Source: JBKCUI01 sp052161625 (lineage in GTDB: Bacteria > Planctomycetota > Planctomycetia > Pirellulales > Pirellulaceae). From it: a stretch of 64,000 nt of DNA. Made by a program: the position numbers and the translations under genes. The stretch lies in NCBI GenBank assembly GCA_052161625.1, contig CP197412.1; one strand, given 5' to 3'. The notes beneath the pieces were generated by a model. That model had not been told where the DNA came from, did no database searches, and was given only the letters and a program-made list of their open reading frames with translations. Below are positions 32,350 through 42,038 of the stretch, piece by piece. Each line of letters begins with the position of its first letter. Position 1 is the first letter of the stretch.

Positions 32350-35300
32350 CTACTTCACCGCCATCAAATAGGCGAGGAGATCGGCCATGCCGGGAACATC
32401 GATTTGTCTTTCGAGCCCTTCGGGCATGAGAGAGAGCTTAGAACTCTTCATCTCGGCGATGTCGCTTCGATCGATCGTGTCCGTCTGGTTTTCACCTCGC
32501 ACCAACGTGACGCTGGCTGCCGATTCAGACTGGATCATCCCACTCAGGACGCGATCATCTTCGGTAACAATGGTGTAGGAAACGTACTGAGGATTAACTT
32601 CTCGATTCGGTTCGACAATATTCTGAAGAATCGCTTCCGCACCACGGAATTGAAAAGAAGCTAAGCTGGGAGCCAGCTCATAGCCGACACCTTCCAGTTT
32701 GTGGCATGCAGAACAAGATTGCGCGAAGATCGATTTCCCTTTTTGCTTATCACCAGGCATGTTCAACGCAGCGCGATAGGTTTCAAACACTTCGCTTCGG
32801 GTTCCAAACGTGGAGCTTGCCAGAAGCTTCTCAACGCGATCCTTGAGCTTCCGATCGTTTCGCAATCCATTCAAACGGATGACATCGAGATCGGTCAAAA
32901 GGAAGTTCCCCTCTTCGGCTTGGGCTACCAACGCTTCCACCCACGCGGCGCGCGAGAAGAGGATGTCGGAAGCGATCGAACGGAGTTTGGGGGACATCAT
33001 GGTCCAACTCTTCAGCAGCTCCACGGGGACTTGAGCCGAGGTGAATCGTCGCAATGCGTTGGCTGCGGCAACTTGAATATCCTGAGGTTCGCGCTGGTGG
33101 ATGAGAGCGGCCAAGGCCGAGATGTCGGACTCGTTGGCCTGCCACATCATCCTTCGAATCGCTTCCTGCCGATCCGCGATCGGGAGCTCACCATTTCCAA
33201 AGTCGGCGCGAGCCTTCTTGATCAACTGCTCTCGCAGGGTTGCCAGAGTCGGTAGAGAATCGAACAACTCCTCGCGCTTGGCATCCGCAATACTTCGCTC
33301 CTGAATCGCGTTCAGAATCTCTGCGATCAACTGCATAGAATTCGCATCGGACTTGGGCCTCCCGGCCAATCTCTTGTCCAGGGTTGCCAGTTGGTCGGCG
33401 GAAGCAAGCTTGCCCGTCAAGCGCCCCATCGGCAGAGCTTTCGCGAGATCCAGCGCGCTCGGCGACGCATCCAATTGCTTGAACAAAATCGCTGTGGCTT
33501 GAGAACCGATCGCATTGAAACATGCGGCGGCAATCCAAGGATCCGAGGGGGAATTTACAAGCGTTTCGTAGGCAAGTTCGGATTTAGCAACGGGGTGAAG
33601 GTCGGAGGCCACGAGGGAAAGGGCAAGCTGCAATCGGACGCGGGGATCGGGGTCCTCGGCGAGCTTCGGAAGAAGTTTTTGAATCTGTTCGTCGGATCCA
33701 AGTCGCTCTTCCACCCACAAAAGGGACCATTCCCGTACGCGGGGGTGTGCGTCCGAGAGGCCCCGCACATGGGCTTCACGGGACTCGGACGTGCGCGCCA
33801 GCAATCCCAACGCATGCAAACGAGCCTGCGGTAACGACGAATGGATAGCGGTCTTTTCCAAGGCACTAAGGAGTTCGATTCGTTCTGGGGCGGTCGCTCG
33901 CAAGGAAAGTTGCTCGTATAGAAGTCGCGATGCAGTGTCTCGTTTCCATCCGTTGGCGCTCTCCAAAGCCTTGACCCATTGAGCAGGGGATTGCTGGGAG
34001 AGCTTAGGTGCATCCATATGTTTAAAATCGATCGGAGCGATGCGGTAGATTCGTCCACGATCTCGTCCGCTGGTGAGATCTAAATGTTGTTTGATTTCCT
34101 CGGGCAAGGACTTCGGGTGCTCGATGACTTCTCGATAGAGATCGGCCACATAGAGGGTGCCGTCGGGCGTGTTTGCAAATTGTACGGGGCGAAACCAAGT
34201 ATCGGTGGCGGCTAGAAACTCAGATTCGGAGTCGATACGATGGCCAGCCATGGAGCTTCCCGACTCGGTGAGCTTCTTTCGATGGACGATATTGCTTCCC
34301 ACATCACCGACGATAGCGACCCCCGACATGTTGGATGGAAAGGCATCGCCGCGGTAGATCGTGATGCCCGTCGCGCTGGTGAAGTAACCAGATGCTCGGC
34401 CACCCCCTTCGATCATTCCAGGTGTTTGATTGGTGACACGCATACGTGTGCGCACGATTCTCCAAGGCTCAACCGGACTGAGACGGTACACATTGGCTTG
34501 CGGGCCATCGGCCGCGATGCTCTGTCTCGATGGAGGGAGCGGATAGACTTTGCACAGGGACGCATAGCGGTCGGGATAGACGAACATCTGGAGGTGATCG
34601 CTGTTGTGGCAAACAAAACGACGGCCCCAATCGTCGAAGCTCATGCCGTGCTGTCCGCCACCGCTCTCAAGTCGGATGTCGAATGTGATCGGATCGAAAG
34701 AAAAGTCTCGTCCGCTAGCCGATACCGGTGGTAAATCAGGGCGATCCGGGCGTGTGATGGTAGCCCCAGAACTGCTCACTTGACAATAAATGCGATTGTC
34801 GAGCCCCCAGCAAAAACTGTTCAAAAGTCCTTGGACATTCTGCCGTCCAAATCCGGTGAAGACTTGGCGACGGACATCGGCCTTGCCGTCTCCGTCGGTG
34901 TCCTTAAGGTACCAGATGTCGGGCGCTGCTGCGACGAAGATCCCTCCATCGAAACAGATCGCGCCGGTGGGCCAGGAGAGCTTGTCGGCGAACAGAACGC
35001 TCGTTTCGTAGCGGCCATCCTGGTCGCGATCTTCCAGTCGACGGATAGTTCCGAGAAAGTCTTGGTCCTGCTCTGAGTAGTCGCACATCTCGACGACGTA
35101 CATGCGCTCCTCGTCATCAAACGCGAGCGCTACCGGGTCGCGCACTTCAGGTTCGGCAGCAGCCAATTCCAATTGGTACCCAGGCTTGATCTGAATCTCC
35201 CGCATGGCGTCGGCAGGTTCTTGAGGCGCGATGCGAGGGAGCTCTTCTAGCAAACGGGGTTGCGTTCGGTCTTGGGCGAAAAGGGGGGACACCAAGGTGA

Positions 35301-35364
35301 AGGGAAGGATGCTGAGTCCCAAACCAGTGAAAGGAATCCAAATCCATGCGAGACGTTGCATCAT
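32350..35364 (-). CDS. PVC-type secreted dehydrogenase with HEAT-like repeats and CxxCH heme domain
   Basis: A 1004-residue exported protein (ATG 35364, signal peptide WIWIPFTGLGLSILPFTLVSPLFAQ). Residues from about 45 to 440 form the membrane-bound dehydrogenase-like beta-propeller (EVRDPVALAFDDEERMYVVEM; DGDGKADVRR; RFVCHNSDHLQMF), the middle 400 residues are helical repeats of HEAT type, and the C-terminus has a c-type cytochrome domain with the heme site CSACH in the SCSACHKLEGVGYELAPSL stretch, matching the planctomycete TIGR02604/TIGR02603 pair. Expected to be periplasmic and to pass electrons from an unknown substrate to heme c. Convergent with the sulfate operon. Confidence 0.93.
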   Translation of the reverse strand: MMQRLAWIWIPFTGLGLSILPFTLVSPLFAQDRTQPRLLEELPRIAPQEPADAMREIQIKPGYQLELAAAEPEVRDPVALAFDDEERMYVVEMCDYSEQDQDFLGTIRRLEDRDQDGRYETSVLFADKLSWPTGAICFDGGIFVAAAPDIWYLKDTDGDGKADVRRQVFTGFGRQNVQGLLNSFCWGLDNRIYCQVSSSGATITRPDRPDLPPVSASGRDFSFDPITFDIRLESGGGQHGMSFDDWGRRFVCHNSDHLQMFVYPDRYASLCKVYPLPPSRQSIAADGPQANVYRLSPVEPWRIVRTRMRVTNQTPGMIEGGGRASGYFTSATGITIYRGDAFPSNMSGVAIVGDVGSNIVHRKKLTESGSSMAGHRIDSESEFLAATDTWFRPVQFANTPDGTLYVADLYREVIEHPKSLPEEIKQHLDLTSGRDRGRIYRIAPIDFKHMDAPKLSQQSPAQWVKALESANGWKRDTASRLLYEQLSLRATAPERIELLSALEKTAIHSSLPQARLHALGLLARTSESREAHVRGLSDAHPRVREWSLLWVEERLGSDEQIQKLLPKLAEDPDPRVRLQLALSLVASDLHPVAKSELAYETLVNSPSDPWIAAACFNAIGSQATAILFKQLDASPSALDLAKALPMGRLTGKLASADQLATLDKRLAGRPKSDANSMQLIAEILNAIQERSIADAKREELFDSLPTLATLREQLIKKARADFGNGELPIADRQEAIRRMMWQANESDISALAALIHQREPQDIQVAAANALRRFTSAQVPVELLKSWTMMSPKLRSIASDILFSRAAWVEALVAQAEEGNFLLTDLDVIRLNGLRNDRKLKDRVEKLLASSTFGTRSEVFETYRAALNMPGDKQKGKSIFAQSCSACHKLEGVGYELAPSLASFQFRGAEAILQNIVEPNREVNPQYVSYTIVTEDDRVLSGMIQSESAASVTLVRGENQTDTIDRSDIAEMKSSKLSLMPEGLERQIDVPGMADLLAYLMAVK

Positions 35365-35519
35365 CGATTGTTTGCTCAAAGCAAGAGTGGGTGGGATAAG
35401 CACGCGACCGAGGCATGGTCCGAAAGAGAGCTTCGGTGCATTGCGGAGAACGGTCCAGTGCAGGGTACCCCTAGTTATCGTCGCGATGCGAGCAAAATGC
35501 AACGTTTTCTTGCTGGCGC

Positions 35520-36236
35520 TCAGCGCCTTGACGCTTGGGAGATCGCCCGATCCAAGTCCCGGTGATCGACTCCGATTTCGGAGGCGAGCTGGCGTAGGAA
35601 ATCGATCATGAACTCGGTGCGCTGCGCAGCGATCATGCGGCCTTGATCGGTTTGCATGGTCTTGGCGAGACCAAGCAACTTGGCAAAAAAGTGATCGATC
35701 GATTGAACGGTATCCTGCGGGGGACGATCGATCGGAAAGGGTTGCTTGACGCAATAAAGCAGTTGACGCATCGATCCGCCGGTCATCAAACAGCGAGAAA
35801 TACCGACGGCGCCGATCGCTTCGAGGCGGTCGGCGTCTTGAACAACTTTCGCCTCCAAGCTTTCGCAGGGGATCCCGGCAGAGAAACTGTGGGCCGCGAT
35901 GCAGTGTTCGATTTGTTTCAACCATTCCGCCGGATAGCGAATGGAATGCAGGAATTCGATGGCGGCCGCTGCTGCCAATCTCGATGCCTTGCTCCGCTCT
36001 GGCGAATCTTTAGGAACCAAGACGCAATCGTGCAACCACGCGGCGGGGAGTACGATGTTCACCTCCGCACCTTCACGCTCACCAATCGCGATCGCATTCT
36101 GAACAACTCGCTGCACATGATCGATCCCATGGCCGGCATCGGCCTGAGCCAGCTGCCTGCGAATCCAAGGCTCGATGGCGGAACCCCACTGGTAGCTCCA
36201 TGCACTGCCATACTGTTGGCTCTCTGCGCTCGTCAC
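35520..36236 (-). CDS. HD-domain phosphohydrolase (YedJ-like)
   Basis: A 238-residue HD-superfamily enzyme. Metal ligands are visible as H40 (GHGIDHVQRV), H69-D70 (WLHD), H in CIAAHSF and D in VVQDADRLEAIG. I chose the GTG at 36236, which has AAGGA seven bases upstream; a TTG at 36251 would overlap the preceding gene. The family hydrolyses phosphate esters, often nucleotides; the substrate is not known. Follows the J-like gene closely. Confidence 0.88.
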   Translation of the reverse strand: MTSAESQQYGSAWSYQWGSAIEPWIRRQLAQADAGHGIDHVQRVVQNAIAIGEREGAEVNIVLPAAWLHDCVLVPKDSPERSKASRLAAAAAIEFLHSIRYPAEWLKQIEHCIAAHSFSAGIPCESLEAKVVQDADRLEAIGAVGISRCLMTGGSMRQLLYCVKQPFPIDRPPQDTVQSIDHFFAKLLGLAKTMQTDQGRMIAAQRTEFMIDFLRQLASEIGVDHRDLDRAISQASRR

Positions 36237-36247
36237 CGAGGAATCCT

Positions 36248-36835
36248 TCAAATGCCCAGATACGATCGAAGCCAGCCGAGGGTGGAACGGCTCGAGGGAG
36301 TATCCTCGTCGCTCTTCTTCAGCAACTCGACAATTTGGCGTCGCTCCGCTAAGGACAAAATGGAAGGCTCTCTGCGAGACTCACCCTCCGTCTCGGATTC
36401 GGACGCATCCTCCTCCAAGGCGATCGCCTGATCGACGACCTCTCCCGCCATCAGTTGGATCGAGCAGGCGGAGTCCACCGGGGTTAATTCCGCTGGTACT
36501 TGGGTCGATGATCGTCCGATCGATCGATTGATGGGGGAGATCGACGGAGGTGGCGGCGGTGCATTGTCGGCTTGATCGAGCGGGCACGAAAGTTGGACGC
36601 GCTCGTAAAGATCGGCTCGGCCTCGCGGGTCGAGCAGCTTGTAAGCCGCGATTGCCACTTCTGCTCGATGCAAATCGACCGTCGAGGGATGCGATCTCCC
36701 TGACAGCTCTTTGGCTCGATTCCTTGCCGCATCACGAATGATTTCAATGCGGCATTCCCCTCGTCTCAGTCCAAGGGCTTGGAAATAGTGGGCGTTTTGG
36801 TCGATTCTTGTTCGGGTTCTCAAAGGTCTTTTCAT
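36248..36835 (-). CDS. Degenerate J-domain-like protein
   Basis: A 195-residue protein. Residues 14-82 read like a J-domain scaffold (YFQALGLRRGECRIEIIRDAAR... VAIAAYKLLDPRGRADLYERV) but the HPD tripeptide that activates DnaK is absent, so it is unlikely to be a normal co-chaperone. The middle is proline-rich and acidic; the C-terminus (SLAERRQIVELLKKS) is helical. Similar proteins occur in Planctomycetes. ATG 36835 has no clear Shine-Dalgarno. It ends 12 bases before the HD hydrolase start. Confidence 0.65.
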   Translation of the reverse strand: MKRPLRTRTRIDQNAHYFQALGLRRGECRIEIIRDAARNRAKELSGRSHPSTVDLHRAEVAIAAYKLLDPRGRADLYERVQLSCPLDQADNAPPPPPSISPINRSIGRSSTQVPAELTPVDSACSIQLMAGEVVDQAIALEEDASESETEGESRREPSILSLAERRQIVELLKKSDEDTPSSRSTLGWLRSYLGI

Positions 36836-37238
36836 GGTGTTTTAGTCGCATCCTCGTAGGATCGGGGTCGCTTCCTGCTCTCCTATCGGTTGCATCTTAG
36901 TCGCTAACTCGATTTCGTTCCCTGTCTTTTAATGCCCTATTCGACTGTCTTAAAGGCGAAAAAGTTCATCGAAATTTCTATTGGCGGTTTGGGGGGCCAA
37001 GTCCACATGTCTAGGAGCACGAAAAAGCCACAAAGGATTCGGCGGCTAGCCAGAAAAATTGGACTGAATTTGTCATGCAAAGGGTCTAGGCAAGACAGCG
37101 AGGATAAGAAATTCTTTTAAATTGGCCGAACCGGAGTGAACCGCCCCGATTGGAAGCGTGACAATAAAGGCTTGGTAACCTAAACTAGGAGTGTTCATCC
37201 TTTGCCAAGAAACAAATAGAACTGAGAACCGAAGTCGC
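36836..37238. other. Divergent intergenic region upstream of rsfS
   Basis: About 400 bases between divergent genes. Short open frames here have no coding character. It has a perfect five-base hairpin with a three-base loop (ATCCTCGTAGGAT, 36850-36862) and two copies of TTAGTCGC (about 36842 and 36897). Promoters for both flanking genes are expected but I cannot point to them. Confidence 0.5.
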
Positions 37239-37673
37239 ATGGTGGAAACCGAACCAGGAACCCTCTCCCCACAAACAGTCGCCGATAGCATTGCCAACGC
37301 CAAACTCGCGGCTCGGGCCGCTGCCGAAAGCAAAGGACAAGACATCGTTTTGCTCGATATTTCTAAGCAAACGAGCATTTTCGACTGCTTTTTGATTGTC
37401 ACGGGAACGAGCCGCCGGCAATTGCATGCCATTGCGGAAGAAATCCATCGATTGCTCAAGGCTCACGGGGAAACCCGCCTCAGTGTTTCCGGATACGATG
37501 AAAGCCGTTGGATTGCGATCGATTACGGCGGGATCGTGATACATTTGTTCGACGAGGAATGGCGGAAATTCTATGACTTGGAAGGTCTCTGGGCCGACAG
37601 CGCTCGTATTGACTTGAGCGAGACCTTAAAAGATACCAATGCCCGTGTCAGCAACACCGAACCCAACGCGTAG
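37239..37673 (+). CDS. rsfS: Ribosomal silencing factor RsfS
   Basis: A 144-residue Iojap/YbeB-family protein that binds ribosomal protein L14 and blocks 30S-50S joining in slow growth. Signatures are DIVLLDISKQTSIFDCFLIVTG, TGTSRRQLHAIAEEI, DESRWIAIDYGGIVIHLF and WRKFYDLEGLWADS. The N-terminal 15-20 residues are extra. ATG 37239 chosen over an in-frame ATG at 37191. No nadD or obgE, frequent partners elsewhere, is adjacent. Confidence 0.93.
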   Translation: MVETEPGTLSPQTVADSIANAKLAARAAAESKGQDIVLLDISKQTSIFDCFLIVTGTSRRQLHAIAEEIHRLLKAHGETRLSVSGYDESRWIAIDYGGIVIHLFDEEWRKFYDLEGLWADSARIDLSETLKDTNARVSNTEPNA

Positions 37674-37729
37674 CCACCAAACCATCGCCGCGTTGGACTC
37701 GATCCATCACCTGAGGGGTAGCAAACCAG

Positions 37730-37921
37730 ATGGGTATTTCCGTAGAGTATTTGCTCTGGCTTTTACCGGTCTTGATCGCTTCGTCCATGGTGATGGCAGC
37801 GACCCGTCATGAGCGGGTGCCGTTGATCTTGAGCCAAGCTATCAAAACTGGATTATGGACTTTGAGTTTCCTGCTAGCGATCGCGCTGGTTTTGTGGCTT
37901 GCCATGTTCTGGATTGGCTAG
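37730..37921 (+). CDS. Small two-helix membrane protein
   Basis: A 63-residue protein with two hydrophobic helices (YLLWLLPVLIASSMVMAAT and LWTLSFLLAIALVLWLAMFW) joined by a short basic/polar loop. GAGGGG lies eleven bases upstream of the ATG. Located 57 bases after rsfS in the same direction, so it may be co-transcribed. No known family recognised. Confidence 0.7.
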   Translation: MGISVEYLLWLLPVLIASSMVMAATRHERVPLILSQAIKTGLWTLSFLLAIALVLWLAMFWIG

Positions 37922-38047
37922 ATTGCCAACAACCTTTTTCAGTCTCGACGCGCCGCTGCCGATATTCTATTTGCGTAGTTGGCCTCACAGAATGACGACC
38001 TTCATGGATGGAGGTGTTCTGGAATCTTTGCCGACAGGAGTGCACCG

Positions 38048-38764
38048 ATGCGTTGGATTCGTGCTGGTTGGTTTGCAGGAAGTTTGCTTTGCTGTGCTAG
38101 CACTGCGATGGCCCAGGTCGCACCTTATTCGCAGAATGTCCACACGCGAAACGGCGCTCTTCTCGGTGGCGTTACGGGTGCCGTGATCGGCGGTGTGATC
38201 GGACACCAGCGGGACGATACCACCGAAGGTGCATTGATCGGCGGCGCGGTCGGTGCTGTCGCGGGCGGGGTCCTCGGAAATAACCGCGACCATGCGGAAC
38301 GACGTCAAACGCCCACGCAGTACTACTATCAACGACCCAACCATTACCACGGACATTACCACTCTCCGACCTACGTAGAGCATCGGACCTACGCGCCGAC
38401 GACCACCCAAGTCGTCACACGCCGTCCGGTCACGGTCAGTGAAGTGGTGAGCATGACTCAAAGCGGGGTGAGCGATACCGTCATCGTCTCGCACATCCAA
38501 GCCAACGGGGTCGCCGTACGTCCTGACGTCAACGAAGTGATTTGGATGAGTGAGCGAGGGGTGAGCGACTATGTCATCACCGCTTTGCAACAGAATGGCA
38601 ACGTTCCGCGTCCTCCGAGAACAACGGTTTATCGTAGCCAGCCCTCCGAGGTCATCATCCAGGAGGAATATCGACCAGCGACCCGAACGATTATCACGAC
38701 GCCAACGTCGCCGACTTATCGTTCTACCCGGGCTCCGGTCTATGTAGAGCGACGCGGGTTTTAG
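38048..38764 (+). CDS. Secreted glycine-zipper protein
   Basis: A 238-residue exported protein: signal peptide ending in ASTAMAQ, then a glycine-zipper membrane-type module (GALLGGVTGAVIGGVIGHQ and GALIGGAVGAVAGGVLG), a His/Tyr-rich linker, and two copies of a short helical repeat (VSEVVSMTQSGVSDTVIVSHI and VNEVIWMSERGVSDYVITAL). AGGAG lies eight bases before ATG 38048. Glycine-zipper domains insert in or span envelopes; the repeat resembles SHOCT-like or protein-binding helices. Function unknown. Confidence 0.85.
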   Translation: MRWIRAGWFAGSLLCCASTAMAQVAPYSQNVHTRNGALLGGVTGAVIGGVIGHQRDDTTEGALIGGAVGAVAGGVLGNNRDHAERRQTPTQYYYQRPNHYHGHYHSPTYVEHRTYAPTTTQVVTRRPVTVSEVVSMTQSGVSDTVIVSHIQANGVAVRPDVNEVIWMSERGVSDYVITALQQNGNVPRPPRTTVYRSQPSEVIIQEEYRPATRTIITTPTSPTYRSTRAPVYVERRGF

Positions 38765-38767
38765 GGC

Positions 38768-39586
38768 ATGACCGTCCCTGAACGACCGTCGTGGCAACTA
38801 CCTGCCGGAGTCTCGCGAGGAACCTGGGATTACGTCAACGAACCAACGATCGCAACCGAGTACGATCGATTTCATGCTGGGCATCCGCTGCTCGATTTGG
38901 ACCGGCAAATCGTGGCGGAGTCGCTTCCGCAAGAGACCACTCGAAGCGACGGCAATAATCGCCTGATTGTCGATGTCGGATGTGGTCCAGGCCGAAATCT
39001 GATCCCCTTAGCAGAACGGGGATTCCAAGTCCTCGGGATCGATTTGAGCCAGGACATGCTCGATGAATTCTCGCGTAAAGCAGCCTTGAAAGGCCTTTCG
39101 GATCGCTGCGGCTTTCTCCGCGCCAACATGGCAGATCTTCGATGCCTCCACGACGGTATCGCCGACGGAGTGCTTTGCATGTATAGTTCCCTGGGCATGG
39201 TGCGAGGGCGGGCAAACCGTCGATCATTCCTATCGCATGCGCAACGGATACTGCGTCGAGAGGGATGTCTCATCGTCCATGTCCATAACCGAGGGTCGTG
39301 GCTGCGCGATCCGGGGGGAGTTCGACGCACGATTAGCGATTGGTGGCGGGGACGTCGCGACAAGAGTTGGGAGCTTGGAGATCGAATCTATCCGTATCGA
39401 GGCCTGCCGAGTATGTTCCTTCACATTTATTCCGAACAGGAGTTGCGGGCTGATATCGAGTCCGCTGGCCTGAAAATCACCACCATGCACCGTCTGAATC
39501 GCGAATCATCCGGTTTGCTGCAATCATCCTGGTTTTCGCATCTTCGTGCGGGTGGCTTCATCGCGATCGCGCACCGTGTGAGGTAG
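38768..39586 (+). CDS. Class I SAM-dependent methyltransferase
   Basis: A 272-residue methyltransferase. Motif I is VDVGCGPGRNLIPL (68-81), the acidic end of strand 2 is GIDLSQDML, and strand 4 reads DGIADGVLCMYSSLG, followed by RRSFLSHAQRILRREGCLIVHVHN. The C-terminal 80 residues are a variable substrate lid. Starts three bases after the glycine-zipper gene and ends four bases before the M41-like gene, so the three are likely an operon. Substrate unknown. Confidence 0.9.
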   Translation: MTVPERPSWQLPAGVSRGTWDYVNEPTIATEYDRFHAGHPLLDLDRQIVAESLPQETTRSDGNNRLIVDVGCGPGRNLIPLAERGFQVLGIDLSQDMLDEFSRKAALKGLSDRCGFLRANMADLRCLHDGIADGVLCMYSSLGMVRGRANRRSFLSHAQRILRREGCLIVHVHNRGSWLRDPGGVRRTISDWWRGRRDKSWELGDRIYPYRGLPSMFLHIYSEQELRADIESAGLKITTMHRLNRESSGLLQSSWFSHLRAGGFIAIAHRVR

Positions 39587-39590
39587 ACGA

Positions 39591-40103
39591 TTGATTCGGA
39601 TTGATCTGTACCAACAAGCTGTTTTGTACCAAGAGGATTCGGAGGACGATCGAGCGACGGCCTTTCACGAGGCTGGTCATGCAGTGCTCGCCATCACGCT
39701 GGGGAGACAGGTGGAGAAGGTGACGATCGAGCGAAACTCGCTTCGGTTAGGCCAAGTCCAAATGAGCAAACGGCGCGGGCAACCGATCAAGGATGCGTTG
39801 GAGGTGCAAGCGTTGATTCTCCTAGCGGGTGTCGTCGCCGAGGCCCGAATCGTCGGACGCTACAACTGGCCAGGTGCTCAGCAGGATATGGTCGGAGTTC
39901 GTCAATTGGCTCGCTACCGCGGTGCCACCGAGAAACAGGTCGAAAGATTGCAGCACAGGTGGCTCGATAAAACCGAGCATCTCATCGACGCGCCCGATAC
40001 CTGGCTCGCCATTGAACGGGTTGCCGAGGAATTGATCGCAAAAAAGTCCTTGAGTGGTCGCGCCGTTCAACACATTGTCGATAGGTCGATCGAGAGCGAC
40101 TAG
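39591..40103 (+). CDS. Stand-alone M41 (FtsH-type) peptidase domain protein
   Basis: A 170-residue protein consisting only of a peptidase M41-like domain, with no AAA+ ATPase and no membrane helix. The zinc site is HEAGH (H26, E27, H30) and the third ligand is probably D99 in GAQQDMVGVRQLAR, matching the GASNDI motif of FtsH. TTG start with GAGGT eight bases upstream. Without its own unfoldase it must act on unfolded or loosely folded clients, or partner with another ATPase (inference). Its stop overlaps the convergent lipoprotein gene by four bases. Confidence 0.82.
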   Translation: MIRIDLYQQAVLYQEDSEDDRATAFHEAGHAVLAITLGRQVEKVTIERNSLRLGQVQMSKRRGQPIKDALEVQALILLAGVVAEARIVGRYNWPGAQQDMVGVRQLARYRGATEKQVERLQHRWLDKTEHLIDAPDTWLAIERVAEELIAKKSLSGRAVQHIVDRSIESD

Positions 40104-41368
40104 CGCGGAGTCCAAGTCGTTTGGCGATGCCCAGGTCTTCGCAACGCGATGTCTTTGCGATTCACCAGGACGCGACCATCTTCGAGCTCATATTTCAGAA
40201 AGACCTGCACCCGATTGCTCTCCGGTGCAACGTCTTGAAATGGAAGACTCAAATGAAAGCCTTGCGAGGCTCCGATCGGTTCAAGCGATTCTTCTAGTTC
40301 ATCGGGCGTCACGTTCCAAGCCGCAATACGGCGGGAAACCTCGTCGATCGACTCCTCGATCACCACCGTGAGTTTCCCGATCTGTTGAAGCGGTTCACCT
40401 GTCACGTTTTTGGGAACAAGAACCAAATAGAGTCCATCGTCACCAGGTTGATCGTCGAAATTGTGTCCGCGGCAGAGCGTCTCGTGGAAGGCGATTTCGA
40501 CCATCCGTTGATCGGTCACTTTATGTTCGACCGGCATGTTGGCCGAAGCGGGAATAACAGCCGAATCGATTGTCGGGTCGATCGGCAGGTCGATTCGGCC
40601 TTGGAGGATCGCTCCCGGCGTCAGCTTGGGGAGCGACGGTTGAGGTAGGACGCTCGACGGCTTGGACAACGCAGGGGTCTGCGATGGCTCTTGGAGCCGC
40701 GGTTGCTGAGCCGATCGGATCAGGCCACCTGGAAGCTGTACGTCCTCCACCAAATCTTTGGCTTGGGGGCGTTGGATGCTCGATTTCTTGTCTTCGGTAG
40801 TTGGGAGAGAAGGAGCGCTCTTGGGAGGTGGGAGGAGCGATTCACCGCCTGTTGGCAGAGGCAATGGTTGGGGCGATGCGCTAGGGGGCACCACGTCTAA
40901 GCTGGGCTCGCTCGATTTCGGTGCAGCTGACTTGGACTGAAGCGGAGGTGGGCTTAGATCGATTGCGCTCGGTTCGTCCAGCTCCGGTTCAGCAGGTTGT
41001 TTTGGTTTGGTGGTGGTGGAAGGTTTCCGCTCTCGATCCAACGGGACAGGCAAAAGAGATCGTTCGCTGGAGGCTTCCGATTTGAGAACGCGGTTCTTGG
41101 ATCGGAGTTCTTCGTTGATTCGGCGCAGCTCCTCGTTTTCGATCTCGAGGCTCTGGTAGGCGGAGTCGTACTCGTAGACCCGATCTTCCAAGGCTCGAAT
41201 CTCACCCGCCATGTTCTCGACATAGATCTCGTTGAACGCCGCGCGGCGGCATCCAGTGAGCGAGGCCAGTGCGATGAGAAGCACAGTTCGAGCGTGCAGC
41301 GATCTGTGGGCCTTGGGCACACAGCGGGCATCGATTCTTTCGTGCAGGGGTGAACGTTCGTAGTCCAT
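40100..41368 (-). CDS. Coiled-coil, proline-rich putative lipoprotein
   Basis: A 422-residue protein. A basic N-terminus precedes a hydrophobic segment ending in the lipobox-like LTGC (C40). A coiled coil follows (about 50-95: EIRALEDRVYEYDSAY, ENEELRRINEELRSK), then about 150 Pro/Ser/Lys-rich residues, and a folded C-terminal domain of about 150 residues (HETLCRGHNFDDQPGDDGLYLVLVPKN; VQVFLKYELEDGRVLVNRKDIAL). The leading 25 residues before the signal are longer than usual for a lipoprotein. A planctomycete envelope protein of unknown function. Confidence 0.75.
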   Translation of the reverse strand: MDYERSPLHERIDARCVPKAHRSLHARTVLLIALASLTGCRRAAFNEIYVENMAGEIRALEDRVYEYDSAYQSLEIENEELRRINEELRSKNRVLKSEASSERSLLPVPLDRERKPSTTTKPKQPAEPELDEPSAIDLSPPPLQSKSAAPKSSEPSLDVVPPSASPQPLPLPTGGESLLPPPKSAPSLPTTEDKKSSIQRPQAKDLVEDVQLPGGLIRSAQQPRLQEPSQTPALSKPSSVLPQPSLPKLTPGAILQGRIDLPIDPTIDSAVIPASANMPVEHKVTDQRMVEIAFHETLCRGHNFDDQPGDDGLYLVLVPKNVTGEPLQQIGKLTVVIEESIDEVSRRIAAWNVTPDELEESLEPIGASQGFHLSLPFQDVAPESNRVQVFLKYELEDGRVLVNRKDIALRRPGHRQTTWTPR

Positions 41369-41493
41369 GCACGGAGGGATAGAAAAAACCTCACCGATGC
41401 GTCAAGACGAAACCCAGTCTCTGATGCAATTTTCTCGTCACTCCATCGACGAGAAGGGTTGCGATGGAGGAGAGGAGTTAGGAGGAATGCTAT

Positions 41494-41859
41494 CTATCCA
41501 GCCCGACGCATTTGCTGGCAGGCGAGAAAGACTTCATAGAAATCTCTGGTGAGGACGACGGGATCGTCGCCGAGATCGTCGAGCCAAGCAAGTTGCATGG
41601 TGGCCATCGCTCGTAGACCGGCGGTGAGATCGCGTACACGCACGGTCACACGGTCAGAGGGGACCATGGAGCTGTCCATGGAATTTCCAGCGGATGGGAA
41701 TGGTACCGACACCACCTTTCCCGTCGCATCGAGGGTTCGTTCCCTAGGAGTATGAATATGCCGTTCGACAACTGGGGCACTGACCGTTTCCGAGAAGCAG
41801 TACTGCTCGTTCAAGGTGCAGCATTCGATACCGATCACTTGTGCGGAAGATCGATTCAT
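41494..41859 (-). CDS. Hypothetical protein
   Basis: A 121-residue soluble protein, start ATG 41859, no clear Shine-Dalgarno. The middle (PSDRVTVRVRDLTAGLRAMATMQLAWLDDLGDDPVVLTRDFYEVFLAC) looks folded and may be a small alpha/beta domain. No family recognised. It lies between a lipoprotein gene and a divergent ECF sigma factor 179 bases away. Confidence 0.55.
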   Translation of the reverse strand: MNRSSAQVIGIECCTLNEQYCFSETVSAPVVERHIHTPRERTLDATGKVVSVPFPSAGNSMDSSMVPSDRVTVRVRDLTAGLRAMATMQLAWLDDLGDDPVVLTRDFYEVFLACQQMRRAG

Positions 41860-42038
41860 GAATCAGTTTCTTAGCAAGGGGGTAGTTGGGTCGGGTATTC
41901 CGTGCTGGACTGTATCGACTAGGTCGACTTTGCCGCTTGATCAATTCTTGTTGAAGTCATCCGAAAAAGTGAGTTCCACTCGCTGATACCGATGCATATA
42001 AATGGGTTGGGGCTGGAACAAGGGAGGGAAGGAAAGCG

